64,000 bases of DNA from Butyrivibrio sp. AE3004 (GCF_000703165.1 NZ_JNLQ01000002.1:1736001-1800000); one strand, 5' to 3'; positions 53,480 to 62,585 are shown, counted from the stretch's first letter. The notes: generated from the letters alone by a model not told the origin. Numbers and translations: made by a program.

Positions 53480-53755
53480 TTATTTCACCTTTGCATTTGT
53501 CTGTTTCTTTATTGCTTTTACAATAACCTTTTTTCTTTTTCCTTTAATACCTTTTATTTTACCTGATACCGTAAGCTCACCGTCGCTCGTAAGTGTCCAG
53601 GTTATTTTTCCCTCTTTTTTCTGTTCTATTATGCCGGCTGTTCCTGCCGCTTTCGCGTCATATTTATAAGCAAAAATAAGACACATCAAAACCATTAGTC
53701 CTGCAAAAGCTCTGATAAAGCTTGCTTCTAAAACTCTCCCCAACGAATTCTTCAT
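53480..53755 (-). CDS. Mini secreted protein with a WTLTSDGELTVSG motif
   Basis: A 91-residue protein starting MKNSLGRVLEASFIRAF. The hydrophobic core AFAGLMVLMCLIFAYKYDAK is followed by an AKA|AG-type cleavage site. The mature part is only about 50 residues: a short IEQKKEGKITWTLTSDGELT stretch like the opening domain of BspA-type surface proteins, then a very basic tail (KGIKGKRKKVIVKAIKKQ). A TTG at 53764 is in frame, but ATG 53755 has AAGGGA ten bases upstream. It may be a functional small basic surface protein or the remnant of a larger one. Confidence 0.5.
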   Translation of the reverse strand: MKNSLGRVLEASFIRAFAGLMVLMCLIFAYKYDAKAAGTAGIIEQKKEGKITWTLTSDGELTVSGKIKGIKGKRKKVIVKAIKKQTNAKVK

Positions 53756-53793
53756 TTTCTTCAATTCCCTTTTAAAAAATCTATATTTCAGAC

Positions 53794-53826
53794 AAAAGCC
53801 ATCCCGTATTAAGCGGAATGGCTTTC
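53794..53826 (-). terminator. Intrinsic terminator after the first large surface-protein gene
   Basis: The stem AAAGCCAT/ATGGCTTT (53795-53802 with 53818-53825), continued after one mismatch by CCG/CGG, is followed by a modest TTTTGTCT run on the minus strand. Confidence 0.6.
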
Positions 53827-53832
53827 GTCATT

Positions 53833-56514
53833 TTACTTAACCACAATTTTTATTATTACAGTGGTTTTCTTGTACTTGCCCTTTGCACCGACAGTAACCT
53901 TGAGCTTATAAGTGCCTTTCTTTGCGCCTTTCTTTACCGTAACGATTACCTTATCTTTCTTAACTTTATAGTCGATGTACTTACCAAGCTTCCCGGATGA
54001 GGCATTACTAACTTTGATCTTGCCCTTTGATTTCTCGATTCCGATTGTAACTTTCTGATTTTTCTTCTTTAGCTTTGATGCGCTTAGATTATCTTTATCG
54101 ATAGTGATCCAAGCATGATTCTTTTTCTTTGTCAGATACTTTACATTCTTACTGTCTGCCTTTCCGCTCTTAATGTTCAAAGCATCCGACTGCTTCTCTC
54201 CCGCACCGGCATTATTTCCGGAAGAGCTGCCTGCATTCGCGTTTTCTCCGTTTTTACCTGTTTCCGAGGTGCCACCCGGATTATTACCTATTCCCGGTGC
54301 TGATGGATCTTGCTTTTTGTCACCCGCCTGAAATCTCAGGACAATCTTTTCGTAATAATAATTTCCTTCATTATTAAAACCGGTACTTGATGTTTCAAAA
54401 TAGCTCATGGATTGTCCTGTCAGATAAATAGTGACTGTCTTACCTGAGAGATAATCCGGCTTTAGCATTTTAAAGGTTACCTCGTCCCCTGAATTAGTGA
54501 AGTTTACAGATAGATCGTTATCTCCGTTCTTTTGAAAATCATATAGATTCTCATAGTGGTTGTAATCTGTCTTCAGATCATATCTTTCATCAATAATTCC
54601 GGATCCTATGGTTTTCTTAATGTACTTAACTTCATTTCCGGAGAGAGTTATTACCCCCTCTTTAGGTATATCTATTACTTTGGTACCCTTGCTGTGCTGT
54701 CTGAATGGTTCCTGCCCGTTTTTCTTAAGGTTCTTAAAATAATTCTCTCCATTTTCTCCTGTCTCATCATAGAAGAAAAGGCTGTTAAAAGTATAGGAAC
54801 TGCCTCCTGTCAGATACACATGGAAAGTGAGTTTGATAGCAAAAAGATACTGCTTATCTTTATCAAGGCCATAGATCAGTTTCTTCATTCTGCTCTGCTC
54901 TACAGGGATTTTTTTTGCACCGGTGCCATACATATTGCTTCTGTTAAAAGCCATATAAATCTCATTTTTCTGGCTTCTTGTCATATTCGGGTCCATTTCC
55001 CTGTAATAGATATAATTTACTTCACTTGTGTCCATTTCCCCGATATATTTTCCAAGTTCCTTCTGCGTAGCATAGCTCTTAGACGCATCAGACCAGTCAA
55101 TCACAGCTGCCGTCCCATCGTCTACTTTTTTAACCTTTAAATCAAACATATATGGAGGCTGAAAATTTATGGAATTCCACTCAGTTTCAGCAGTAGAGTT
55201 AACCTTCGGCTGTGGATTAATCCCGCTCATAACTGTATAGGTAACATCTTTCGAATACTTCTGTGATTTCAAACCATGCCTAATTACTATGGCATATGTC
55301 TTATCAGGGTTAAGATTCTTGATTGTATAGCTATTATCATTTCCATGCACTATATGCTGCTTGGTCCTCGCCATATTGTAAGCATCTCTTACATTCTTAC
55401 CGAAATTATTATAATAGCCGTATTTTTCCTTATCTCCCCTTACATTAAAAACAGTTTCCTCAACATATCCTATACTAATGGTATTATCATTTGCCTTTGA
55501 TATGGTTGTATCCTTAGACCAGTCTATTGTAATAGAATTGGTATTTCTCGTGATCTCAAAATCACAATAGTAATTATTCCCATTAATATCCTCATGGATA
55601 TCTTCGTAATAGGACTTATATTCCCAATCAGGATCTCTTACTACACATGGTCCTTCCAGTTCTTCAAGGTCATCATCCTTCTTTGTCTTAAATGTACCTT
55701 TAGCATAATAAATACCGTAAGTATATGTGTTGTCCTTGTATTCATCAGAATAGATATCCATTTTGATAAGAACACAAACAACATATTTAGTATTTGGTTC
55801 AAGACCTGTCAGAGTATATCTTCCTCCAAGCTTAGAAGATGCTATTACCCTGCTCTCAAAGGCCATAGTCTTTGCTTTCTTATAAGCTGCTGTTGTATCG
55901 TCACCTGTATACTTGCAAAAACCTATGGAATAATCATCGCTTGAATATCTCATATTCGGATGCTTTTCCATGATTGTGTCAATGGCCTTGCTAAAATTTA
56001 AAGAAGCCGTAGTATCTGTAACTCCCTCAACAATATCGCCCTTTAAATTTACTTCTTTTAGCTTGGCAGATAATGTAGATGTTCTTTTGAAATATCCAAG
56101 TTTATATTCCTTGTTATCACTTGATAACCTTACATTTATCTTTACAAATATCAGATAATCGGTATCAGCCTTCAGTCCGTTAATAGTAAATTTTCTGGCA
56201 TTTCCCGATACATTTTTGTAATCAAGATTATCATAGTCATATCTCTCTGCCTTATTCGTACAAGCATAGCTCACACTAAGAAGTGTACATTTACCCTGCC
56301 TATCATGCTCCAGTGCCTTAACATCTCTGTTGTAATACTTCGTCACATCAACAGTAAATGATTTCTCTGTAACATCCGAAAGAATATAATCCGATCTGAG
56401 CTTTTTATAATAGTCTGTATCAGCCTTTGCAGTCATTTTGCCAAAACAGAGAACTGTAACTGCAGCTATGGCAGCCAATAATATTCCCTTCGAATTAAAC
56501 ATTACTTTTTTCAT
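53833..56514 (-). CDS. Secreted FN3-like repeat protein with Lys-rich C-terminal domain (paralog 1)
   Basis: An 893-residue protein. A signal peptide (~1-31, MTAKA|D) is followed by four divergent fibronectin-III-like modules at ~46-150, ~164-278, ~318-430 and ~455-585. Each ends with a turn such as INGLKADTDYLIFVKI, LTGLEPNTKYVVCVLI or IKNLNPDKTYAIVIRH. A further beta-rich region (~600-735) leads to a Gly/Asn/Ser linker (~735-785) and a basic C-terminal domain (~790-893; HAWITIDKDN, KKGAKKGTYKLKVTVGAKGK). No LPxTG or membrane anchor is seen. The next gene upstream is a clear paralog with the same layout, 23 bases away. Function is unknown; an adhesin or flagellum-associated coat is possible. 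Confidence 0.7.
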   Translation of the reverse strand: MKKVMFNSKGILLAAIAAVTVLCFGKMTAKADTDYYKKLRSDYILSDVTEKSFTVDVTKYYNRDVKALEHDRQGKCTLLSVSYACTNKAERYDYDNLDYKNVSGNARKFTINGLKADTDYLIFVKINVRLSSDNKEYKLGYFKRTSTLSAKLKEVNLKGDIVEGVTDTTASLNFSKAIDTIMEKHPNMRYSSDDYSIGFCKYTGDDTTAAYKKAKTMAFESRVIASSKLGGRYTLTGLEPNTKYVVCVLIKMDIYSDEYKDNTYTYGIYYAKGTFKTKKDDDLEELEGPCVVRDPDWEYKSYYEDIHEDINGNNYYCDFEITRNTNSITIDWSKDTTISKANDNTISIGYVEETVFNVRGDKEKYGYYNNFGKNVRDAYNMARTKQHIVHGNDNSYTIKNLNPDKTYAIVIRHGLKSQKYSKDVTYTVMSGINPQPKVNSTAETEWNSINFQPPYMFDLKVKKVDDGTAAVIDWSDASKSYATQKELGKYIGEMDTSEVNYIYYREMDPNMTRSQKNEIYMAFNRSNMYGTGAKKIPVEQSRMKKLIYGLDKDKQYLFAIKLTFHVYLTGGSSYTFNSLFFYDETGENGENYFKNLKKNGQEPFRQHSKGTKVIDIPKEGVITLSGNEVKYIKKTIGSGIIDERYDLKTDYNHYENLYDFQKNGDNDLSVNFTNSGDEVTFKMLKPDYLSGKTVTIYLTGQSMSYFETSSTGFNNEGNYYYEKIVLRFQAGDKKQDPSAPGIGNNPGGTSETGKNGENANAGSSSGNNAGAGEKQSDALNIKSGKADSKNVKYLTKKKNHAWITIDKDNLSASKLKKKNQKVTIGIEKSKGKIKVSNASSGKLGKYIDYKVKKDKVIVTVKKGAKKGTYKLKVTVGAKGKYKKTTVIIKIVVK

Positions 56515-56537
56515 ACCTGCAATTTTCCCCTAATCGC

Positions 56538-59177
56538 TTATTTAACCTTAATTCTTACGGTTTCCGTGGTTTTATTGACATTACCGTTTGCGCCTACAGT
56601 AACCTTCAGCTTATATGTGCCCTTCTTTGCCCCCTTCTTAAGAGTTACCGTAACTTTCCCCTTCTTCACTTTAAAATCAATGTATTTACGAAGTTTCTTG
56701 GGTGACAGGTTTTTAACCTTTATCTTGCCCTTTGAATTTTCAATTCCGATAACAAATTTCTGCGCCTTCTTTTTAACCTTGGAAGCCTTTACGGAATCCC
56801 TGTCTATAGTGATATAAGCATGGTTCTCCTTCATGGATACATATTTCTTATCAGAAGCTGAAACCTGTCCTGAAATACTTCCTTCAGACTTACCATTTCC
56901 GGAATTTGCAGATTCATTTCCGGAATTTCCCGATGGTCCGTTACCCGCGCCGGGAACATTATCGTCTTTATCCTGCTTCGGAGGCAAATTATTTTCAGGA
57001 AACTTAACCGTAAGCTTGGAATAAAAATACTCATAATCATCACTGACATAATCGCTTTTGCTTTCAAAATCCGCAATTTCCTTATCAGTCATGCGCAGGT
57101 ATATTGTTTTGCCCTTAAAAGAAGTATCATCAACAATATTTATCAGTATTTTATTATCCGATGTTTCACTAAACTTAAGCTCATTCTTACCATCGCTGTT
57201 AAAATCTACGTAATAGCATTTCTCATCTCTGTCGTAATAGGCATAGGTCTTGGAACCGGCATGCGAATCGTCTTCATAAATAGCATTCAGCATTGCATAT
57301 CCATCACGCCTATCGCACTTAACCCCCTCTTTCTTCAGATACAGGGTTTTGTCTCCTAAATTGTGGAATCCCAAAGGATCCTTACCACCTGTCTTCATAG
57401 CCCTAAAGTAATTCTCACCGCCATCTTCGCAGAAAAATACCGTACTGATTTTTCTATAGCATCCTCCATAGGAATAGCAGACAAAATCCAACTTAAGTGC
57501 ATATATATTTTGGTCACTGTTCAGATTGTAAGATCTGGTCTTTTTTCTTCTCTGGTCGAATTTCATACTATAATACTGAGTCGTATCATCGGCTCTTCTT
57601 ATATTATTGTATATTCGTTTATACGTATAAAATTTATCGTCATCAGTTCCATTACCAAGCACACTTTTATTCGTTACATAAAGCGCTGCAGAGCCCATCT
57701 CATCATATTTAATCAGATAATGATCAAGACCCTTTTGTGATATGAATGCACTTACTGCTCCAGACCAGTCTATGATTGCATCTTTCCCATCCTTTTTCAC
57801 CTGAAAATCATACATATAGCCCTGTTGGATATTATTAAGATCATCCCATATGTTCTCTTCGTTTTTATCTTCTGCCGGACACACATGCTGACTTACCGCA
57901 TAGTAAGTTTTCACAGAACCGTAATAATCCGGGGTTCCGATTTTTAACACTATAGTGTAATATGCGTTCGGATCAAGACCTTGCAAAGTATATTCTGTAG
58001 TTTTTCCATTTATCTTAATCTTCCCGGACTTAGCCATGGAATATGCCTGTTTTAAGTCGTCGCCCATAGGGTCCTTGTTTTTACTTACTATATCAAGCGG
58101 ATCATAGACTGTCTCTTTTGCATATCCCACGCTGAATGTATTATCTGAAGGTACTATTGTGTTATTATGATCCTTCCAGCTAAGTGTGACGGATTTTCCA
58201 TTTTTCTTTATATCATAGAAATAATTTGAATAATTAGATGCAAAATCGTTATACTTATAAGCTGCATCTGTATAAAGCGGAGCGTTGATGTCCCGCTTTC
58301 TGCAAGAATCTTCACTTTGCTTACCTATACCACTCTTCTTTGTGGTTTTTATCTCTCTTGTAATCGCATATGAAATGCAGCTTATGCGCTTTTTGTCTAA
58401 AACTACCGAAGCTTTAAACAAAAGACATGCTACATAGGTTGAATCAGGCTCAAGATCAGTAATGGCAAACATTCTGCTTTTATCAGGTGTCGTAATCTCA
58501 TGTCTCCATGCCATCTCTTTGGCAGCCTTTACTGCCTTATTCTCTGCTGCAGTCTTCTCTTTATTATTTTTCCATGAGCCCACCTTTGCATATCCTATGG
58601 AAAAAGAACCAAATTCTCCATTATCAGACTCATTCTTAACACTCTTTAGAGTTCTTCTCCAATCAAGCGTAGCTGTAGTATCTGTTACGCCCTTTGTGTA
58701 AAGACTCAGTTCATCGAATCCATCCGTAGACATGTTAGTATAATCATAAAAAGATTTGCTTATTCTCTTTCCATCCAGCTTATAGGTATAATCATATTTA
58801 ATATAAACTCTGTAACCCGTTTTTGATTTCAGTTTACTGAAAGTATGCTTAGTCTTATTCTTCATATCAACATAACTGAGATTCTTGCCGTTATAGTCAT
58901 TGCTTGAAATCTCTTCAATGGCTACAGAAACGTTAAGTGAATCAAAGTTACCACCATAAGTATACTTAAGCTCGGTTAAAGTCTTAGTCTTAAGCTTTGA
59001 AACATCAACACTTACAGAATTCTCCGTAACCCCTGTAACAAGCCAGTCTATAGGAGCCATCTCATCATCTTCTATGTAGTACATTTCGGATGCACTTACA
59101 TCAAAAGTATGAAAATTAAACGTGAAAAATAAAGCAACGAACGCTGCTAAGAATAAATATAATTTCACTTTCCTCAT
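56538..59177 (-). CDS. Secreted FN3-like repeat protein with Lys-rich C-terminal domain (paralog 2)
   Basis: An 879-residue paralog of the gene downstream. Signal peptide ~1-30 (DVSA|SE). FN3-like modules carry the same signatures, e.g. ITDLEPDSTYVACLLFK, LQGLDPNAYYTIVLKI, and module openings VTENSVSVDVSKL and VTDTTATLDWRRTL. The C-terminal ~100 residues (HAYITIDRDS, KKGAKKGTYKLKVTVGANGN) are the most similar part. A GGAGG site precedes the ATG. The gene has its own candidate promoter and lies beyond the flgE terminator, so the pair is probably transcribed separately from the flagellar genes. No wall anchor is visible; function is unknown. Confidence 0.7.
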   Translation of the reverse strand: MRKVKLYLFLAAFVALFFTFNFHTFDVSASEMYYIEDDEMAPIDWLVTGVTENSVSVDVSKLKTKTLTELKYTYGGNFDSLNVSVAIEEISSNDYNGKNLSYVDMKNKTKHTFSKLKSKTGYRVYIKYDYTYKLDGKRISKSFYDYTNMSTDGFDELSLYTKGVTDTTATLDWRRTLKSVKNESDNGEFGSFSIGYAKVGSWKNNKEKTAAENKAVKAAKEMAWRHEITTPDKSRMFAITDLEPDSTYVACLLFKASVVLDKKRISCISYAITREIKTTKKSGIGKQSEDSCRKRDINAPLYTDAAYKYNDFASNYSNYFYDIKKNGKSVTLSWKDHNNTIVPSDNTFSVGYAKETVYDPLDIVSKNKDPMGDDLKQAYSMAKSGKIKINGKTTEYTLQGLDPNAYYTIVLKIGTPDYYGSVKTYYAVSQHVCPAEDKNEENIWDDLNNIQQGYMYDFQVKKDGKDAIIDWSGAVSAFISQKGLDHYLIKYDEMGSAALYVTNKSVLGNGTDDDKFYTYKRIYNNIRRADDTTQYYSMKFDQRRKKTRSYNLNSDQNIYALKLDFVCYSYGGCYRKISTVFFCEDGGENYFRAMKTGGKDPLGFHNLGDKTLYLKKEGVKCDRRDGYAMLNAIYEDDSHAGSKTYAYYDRDEKCYYVDFNSDGKNELKFSETSDNKILINIVDDTSFKGKTIYLRMTDKEIADFESKSDYVSDDYEYFYSKLTVKFPENNLPPKQDKDDNVPGAGNGPSGNSGNESANSGNGKSEGSISGQVSASDKKYVSMKENHAYITIDRDSVKASKVKKKAQKFVIGIENSKGKIKVKNLSPKKLRKYIDFKVKKGKVTVTLKKGAKKGTYKLKVTVGANGNVNKTTETVRIKVK

Positions 59178-59210
59178 AACACATTCCCTCCAAATTAATC
59201 CCCGTCGTAA

Positions 59211-59240
59211 ATTTTACTATAATTTGAAGGAAAATTCCAA
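59211..59240 (-). promoter_or_regulatory. Candidate promoter of the surface-protein pair
   Basis: On the minus strand TTGGAA (59240-59235) and TAAAAT (59216-59211) are 18 bases apart, about 35 bases before the ATG. No SigD-type GCCGATA box is seen here. Confidence 0.45.
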
Positions 59241-59312
59241 AAAAATATGGTTTCCCGATGATTATTTTCAAGAAAGCCCAATCCGTTAGAACACACAGGT
59301 GGCGCGCAAACC

Positions 59313-59346
59313 GCAAAAAAGACACTCGTTTGAGTGCCTTTTTTGC
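59313..59346 (-). terminator. Intrinsic terminator after flgE
   Basis: A 15-bp stem with one mismatch (GCAAAAAAG-CACTC with GAGTG-CTTTTTTGC), with a short loop and T6 in the arm, lies 40 bases after the flgE stop on the minus strand. It splits the flagellar operon between flgE and the surface-protein cassette. Confidence 0.8.
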
Positions 59347-59385
59347 ATTATCACTTATCTCCCCCTCGTTAAGTGAATAAATTAT

Positions 59386-61956
59386 TTATCGTTTCAGGTT
59401 CGTAAGTTCTTCAAGGAGTGTATCGGAAACTGTGATTATTCGGCTGTTAGCCTGGAAACCACGCTGCGTTGTTATCATGCTTGTGAACTCACTTGAAAGA
59501 TCTACGTTGGACATTTCCAAAACGCCGGTTGTGATGTAGCCACCATCTGTTGTTACGTCCTGAATCGTTGCTTCGCCGGAGTTAAGTGTCTGTGTATAAA
59601 GGTTGTCACCGTTTTTCTCAAGACCTGATGCATTGGCAAATTCTGCTGTTGCAATCTGTCCAAGGAGCTTTGTCTGTCCGTTTGAATATGTTGCGTATAT
59701 TGTTCCGTCCTTACTTACTGTGACACCATTCATCTCGCCTACCGCACGTCCGGTCTTAAGACTTTCCTTATCACCCTTAACTGCACCAACTGTTGAAGTT
59801 GCCATGGTGTTGTAATTTGTTGTAGTCGAGAAGTCAAGGTTTACATCTGTGAAGCCTGCCATCTTGGGCTGTCCGTCTATAAGTGCGAGCTGATCAAAAT
59901 CGAGCTTTAATTTCTCTGTAGGAGAAGTAATCTTACCTGTATTTGCATCATAAGTAAGTATTGCTGAGTTATTAACTACCTGAAGGTTTCCGTTATCCAA
60001 AATTCTGTAGGTCAGCTTCTCATAGTTATCAGCACCTTTATCTACTGTATAGTTATATACATCAGAGAAGAAGTCCTTGGTTAAGGTCGCATCTGCTATC
60101 TCGGATACATAACCGGTTCTTGGAATGCTGTCATATAAAACGTCTCCGCCTGCAGCTGCATTTAATATCGTAACTGTGGTTGCTCCCATAGGATCCTGTA
60201 TCTCAGGAGTTATATCTGTCTCTACATAGTTTGTACCAATATTTACTGATACGGGTGACTGAGGATCATCTTGAACTTCCATGGATTTGATTCTCAGATT
60301 TGTATCACCATTGTCATCAAGATAAATTTCATACGCTACTCCTGTTCCGCCAAGAACAGCACCCTGATAAATGTTCTGCAAAAGATTTTTCTGGGACTGT
60401 GTAAGGTTTGAAATAAGGCCTGAACGAGGTACTGACATCGGGCTTCCCTTAATAGCATTGTATGTAATCTTATCAGGATCTGATAAATCTAATGAATAAT
60501 CGTACTTAGCCTTGCATGAAATAACCTTTTTCTTGTTGTTATCATTAACATCAATATAATCAATTTTCAGTGTTGAACCATCTGCTGAGAGAGTTACTGT
60601 TGTATCATCATAGCCAAGAATAGTTTCTATATTCTCCTTTTCATCAATGTTGTAATATCCTTTTTCTCCTTTTAAAAGTGCTTTTGCTTCATCTGAAAGT
60701 GCAGACCACTTAGTTCCGGAATTGCTGATTGCTATTGCAGGAGAAAGATTAACATTAGTATCACTTGCAAGTGTAAGAACCGTAGTTGTTCCGGTATCTG
60801 TGCAGGAGCTGATATGAGTATCGCCAATCACATTATTTATGTCTCCGTAAGTCGGTGCGTCTGCATCAGGTGTTAATGCTGACATTGTAATACTTCCATC
60901 TTCTCCGAAAACATAATACCAGTCAGGGTCATATGTGATACCTGAAATATCAGTGATATTATCCGGTATTACTCCCGAATTGGAGTAAACTTCATCAAGG
61001 AGAGTTGAGTAATTAGGATTGTTCTGAAGGTCACTTATAAAGCCTTTAACAGGAACACCGGAATAAGCTGTTGTTCCGGTTGCAGTCTTAAAGCTTGCCT
61101 TTGATGCTCCGACTGTTGCTGTGTACTTTGGATTCTGAGTATTCTTTGTAAATGAATCTCTCATGGGATTTACAGTTTCTTCATTGTCGAGATCTGTAAA
61201 AGTAACATACTGAAGTTTTTCAGCACCAATTGTATTGCCTGTGGAATCCAGAATATCCTCAAGAGTAATTGAATAAGTATGCTCAACATCATCAACATCG
61301 CGAATTGCGAATTTAGCTGTATAGAGATAACCGAGGTTATCATAGAATTCAAGAGAAACTGTTTTACCATTGTCGCTGGTTATATTTGTATCATGTGCAT
61401 CTATGTTGCCGCTTACTACTGCTTCTGTTGTTCCTTCCGGAGGATATGTCATGTTATCGGGAGACATGATCTGAAGCTTTCCGATACCACCGTTAGTATT
61501 AACTGTAATCGCTCCTGTTTCCGGATCTTCAATTGCTGTCCATCCGTATACGAAGTAACCGGTTGACTGCATTGCCAGGTTTCCTGCACCGTCAACGTAG
61601 AAGGAACCGTCACGTGTGAACATTGTCTGGTTTCCGTTGTTTACTACGTAGAAGGCATCACCTGTAATACGCATATCGAAAGGATTGTTTGTTGTTTCCG
61701 TCGCACCCTGTTGTGTAATTGCTGTAGCAATCGCGCCTGACTTAGCACCAAGACCTATCTGACGGGCATTTACACCACCGGTTCTCTCAGTGGCTCTGGA
61801 CGCGCGCTGTGTGGTCTGATACATCAAATCACTGAAGGTGATGGACTGTGATTTGAAGGATGTGGTGTTAACGTTGGCGATGTTGTTACCAATAACATCC
61901 ATCTTGACCTGGTGGGTCTTAAGTCCTGCTACACCAGAAAAAAGTGATCTCATCAT
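59386..61956 (-). CDS. flgE: Flagellar hook protein FlgE, enlarged
   Basis: An 856-residue hook protein, about twice the typical 400-450. The N-terminal D0/D1 region is canonical (MMRSLFSGVAGLKTHQVKMD, then VIGNNIANVNTTSFKSQ), as are the central RITGDAFYVV and the C-terminal end with MSNVDLSSEFTSMITTQRGF and the final coiled coil. The extra mass (~270-740) is a variable beta-rich region rich in Asp, Thr and Tyr, expected on the outer face of the hook. ATG 61956 follows AGGAGG by nine bases; the frame opens earlier at 61986 but includes the ribosome site. Confidence 0.93.
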   Translation of the reverse strand: MMRSLFSGVAGLKTHQVKMDVIGNNIANVNTTSFKSQSITFSDLMYQTTQRASRATERTGGVNARQIGLGAKSGAIATAITQQGATETTNNPFDMRITGDAFYVVNNGNQTMFTRDGSFYVDGAGNLAMQSTGYFVYGWTAIEDPETGAITVNTNGGIGKLQIMSPDNMTYPPEGTTEAVVSGNIDAHDTNITSDNGKTVSLEFYDNLGYLYTAKFAIRDVDDVEHTYSITLEDILDSTGNTIGAEKLQYVTFTDLDNEETVNPMRDSFTKNTQNPKYTATVGASKASFKTATGTTAYSGVPVKGFISDLQNNPNYSTLLDEVYSNSGVIPDNITDISGITYDPDWYYVFGEDGSITMSALTPDADAPTYGDINNVIGDTHISSCTDTGTTTVLTLASDTNVNLSPAIAISNSGTKWSALSDEAKALLKGEKGYYNIDEKENIETILGYDDTTVTLSADGSTLKIDYIDVNDNNKKKVISCKAKYDYSLDLSDPDKITYNAIKGSPMSVPRSGLISNLTQSQKNLLQNIYQGAVLGGTGVAYEIYLDDNGDTNLRIKSMEVQDDPQSPVSVNIGTNYVETDITPEIQDPMGATTVTILNAAAGGDVLYDSIPRTGYVSEIADATLTKDFFSDVYNYTVDKGADNYEKLTYRILDNGNLQVVNNSAILTYDANTGKITSPTEKLKLDFDQLALIDGQPKMAGFTDVNLDFSTTTNYNTMATSTVGAVKGDKESLKTGRAVGEMNGVTVSKDGTIYATYSNGQTKLLGQIATAEFANASGLEKNGDNLYTQTLNSGEATIQDVTTDGGYITTGVLEMSNVDLSSEFTSMITTQRGFQANSRIITVSDTLLEELTNLKR

Positions 61957-62090
61957 AAGGCAAGTCCTCCTGAAAAACGAGCGCATTTATCGCACTCTTC
62001 CGGGGACGGCACACACATTCTATTTTTCAGAAAAGGGAATGAAAGAATGGGAAACGTAATGTGAACTCCTTCTGTCAGTCGGGAATTCAT
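61953..62090 (-). CDS. Candidate 45-residue ORF overlapping the flgE start
   Basis: From the ATG at 62090 the frame runs MNSRLTEGVHITFPILSF and ends SGGLAL at a TGA overlapping the flgE ATG. AAGGAGG lies upstream, but only two bases before the ATG, which is tight. It contains a C-x2-C pair (EECDKCARF). It may act by translational coupling or be chance; no homolog is known to me. Confidence 0.3.
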   Translation of the reverse strand: MNSRLTEGVHITFPILSFPFLKNRMCVPSPEECDKCARFSGGLAL

Positions 62091-62170
62091 GACCTCCTTA
62101 GATACTTACCACTTCCGATAAGCTTGCGGCCGCCTTCATACGGCCTCGGTCCGGTCATTATAGTTTTCAT
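62087..62170 (-). CDS. Candidate 27-residue ORF upstream of flgE
   Basis: From ATG 62170 (or 62158) the frame encodes MKTIMTGPRPYEGGRKLIGS and stops at TGA overlapping the next small ORF's ATG (ATGA). No good ribosome site precedes it. The segment is more GC-rich than its surroundings and contains a GGCCG/CGGCC hairpin. Confidence 0.25.
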   Translation of the reverse strand: MKTIMTGPRPYEGGRKLIGSGKYLRRS

Positions 62171-62189
62171 TCTGCCTGTTCTATAGAAC

Positions 62190-62585
62190 TTATGCGATTA
62201 CCGCTCCGTCTATATTGGTGAAAATGTTGCTGCCAGTTTCCTGACTATCCATCGCGGTCACAACAGTGTTGCTCTTTACATTAACGATGAAGGCAAGTTG
62301 ATCAACCAGGATAAGTGATTCGTTTATTCCTTTCGCATTTGCCTGATTTCTTGCGTTGTTCAGGCGGTCCATCTGATCCTGAGTGAGCTCAATGTTACGG
62401 TCACTGAGTCTGTTGGAAGCGTGCTTTGAAAACTTCACACCTTCTCTGTTGCTCTCGAGCTGAGAAAGGATTTTGCCGAAATCGGAATTCTGGACGCCGG
62501 CGCCACCTCTTATCTTTTCGCCCTGACCAAGATACTGGTTCTGAACCTGTTCAATTGAAAGGAATCCGCTTTTATCTATTCTCAC
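62190..62585 (-). CDS. Flagellar operon protein, TIGR02530-like
   Basis: A 131-residue protein matching the flagellar operon protein family found between flgD and flgE in Firmicutes. The core is VKFSKHASNRLSDRNIELTQ, then DQMDRLNNARNQANAKGINE and SLILVDQLAFIVNVKSNTVV. The start is GTG, six bases after AAAGGAG. Position between flgD and flgE agrees. Molecular role is not established. Confidence 0.85.
   Translation of the reverse strand: MRIDKSGFLSIEQVQNQYLGQGEKIRGGAGVQNSDFGKILSQLESNREGVKFSKHASNRLSDRNIELTQDQMDRLNNARNQANAKGINESLILVDQLAFIVNVKSNTVVTAMDSQETGSNIFTNIDGAVIA

Noticed and set aside
62120..62133. AAGCTTGCGGCCGC, which resembles a cloning polylinker
   Set aside because: No further vector sequence flanks it, and it reads in frame inside a small candidate ORF, so contamination is not supported.
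62087..62189. c-di-GMP (GEMM) riboswitch ahead of flgE
   Set aside because: The GC-rich hairpin lacks the conserved core of class I or II c-di-GMP riboswitches.
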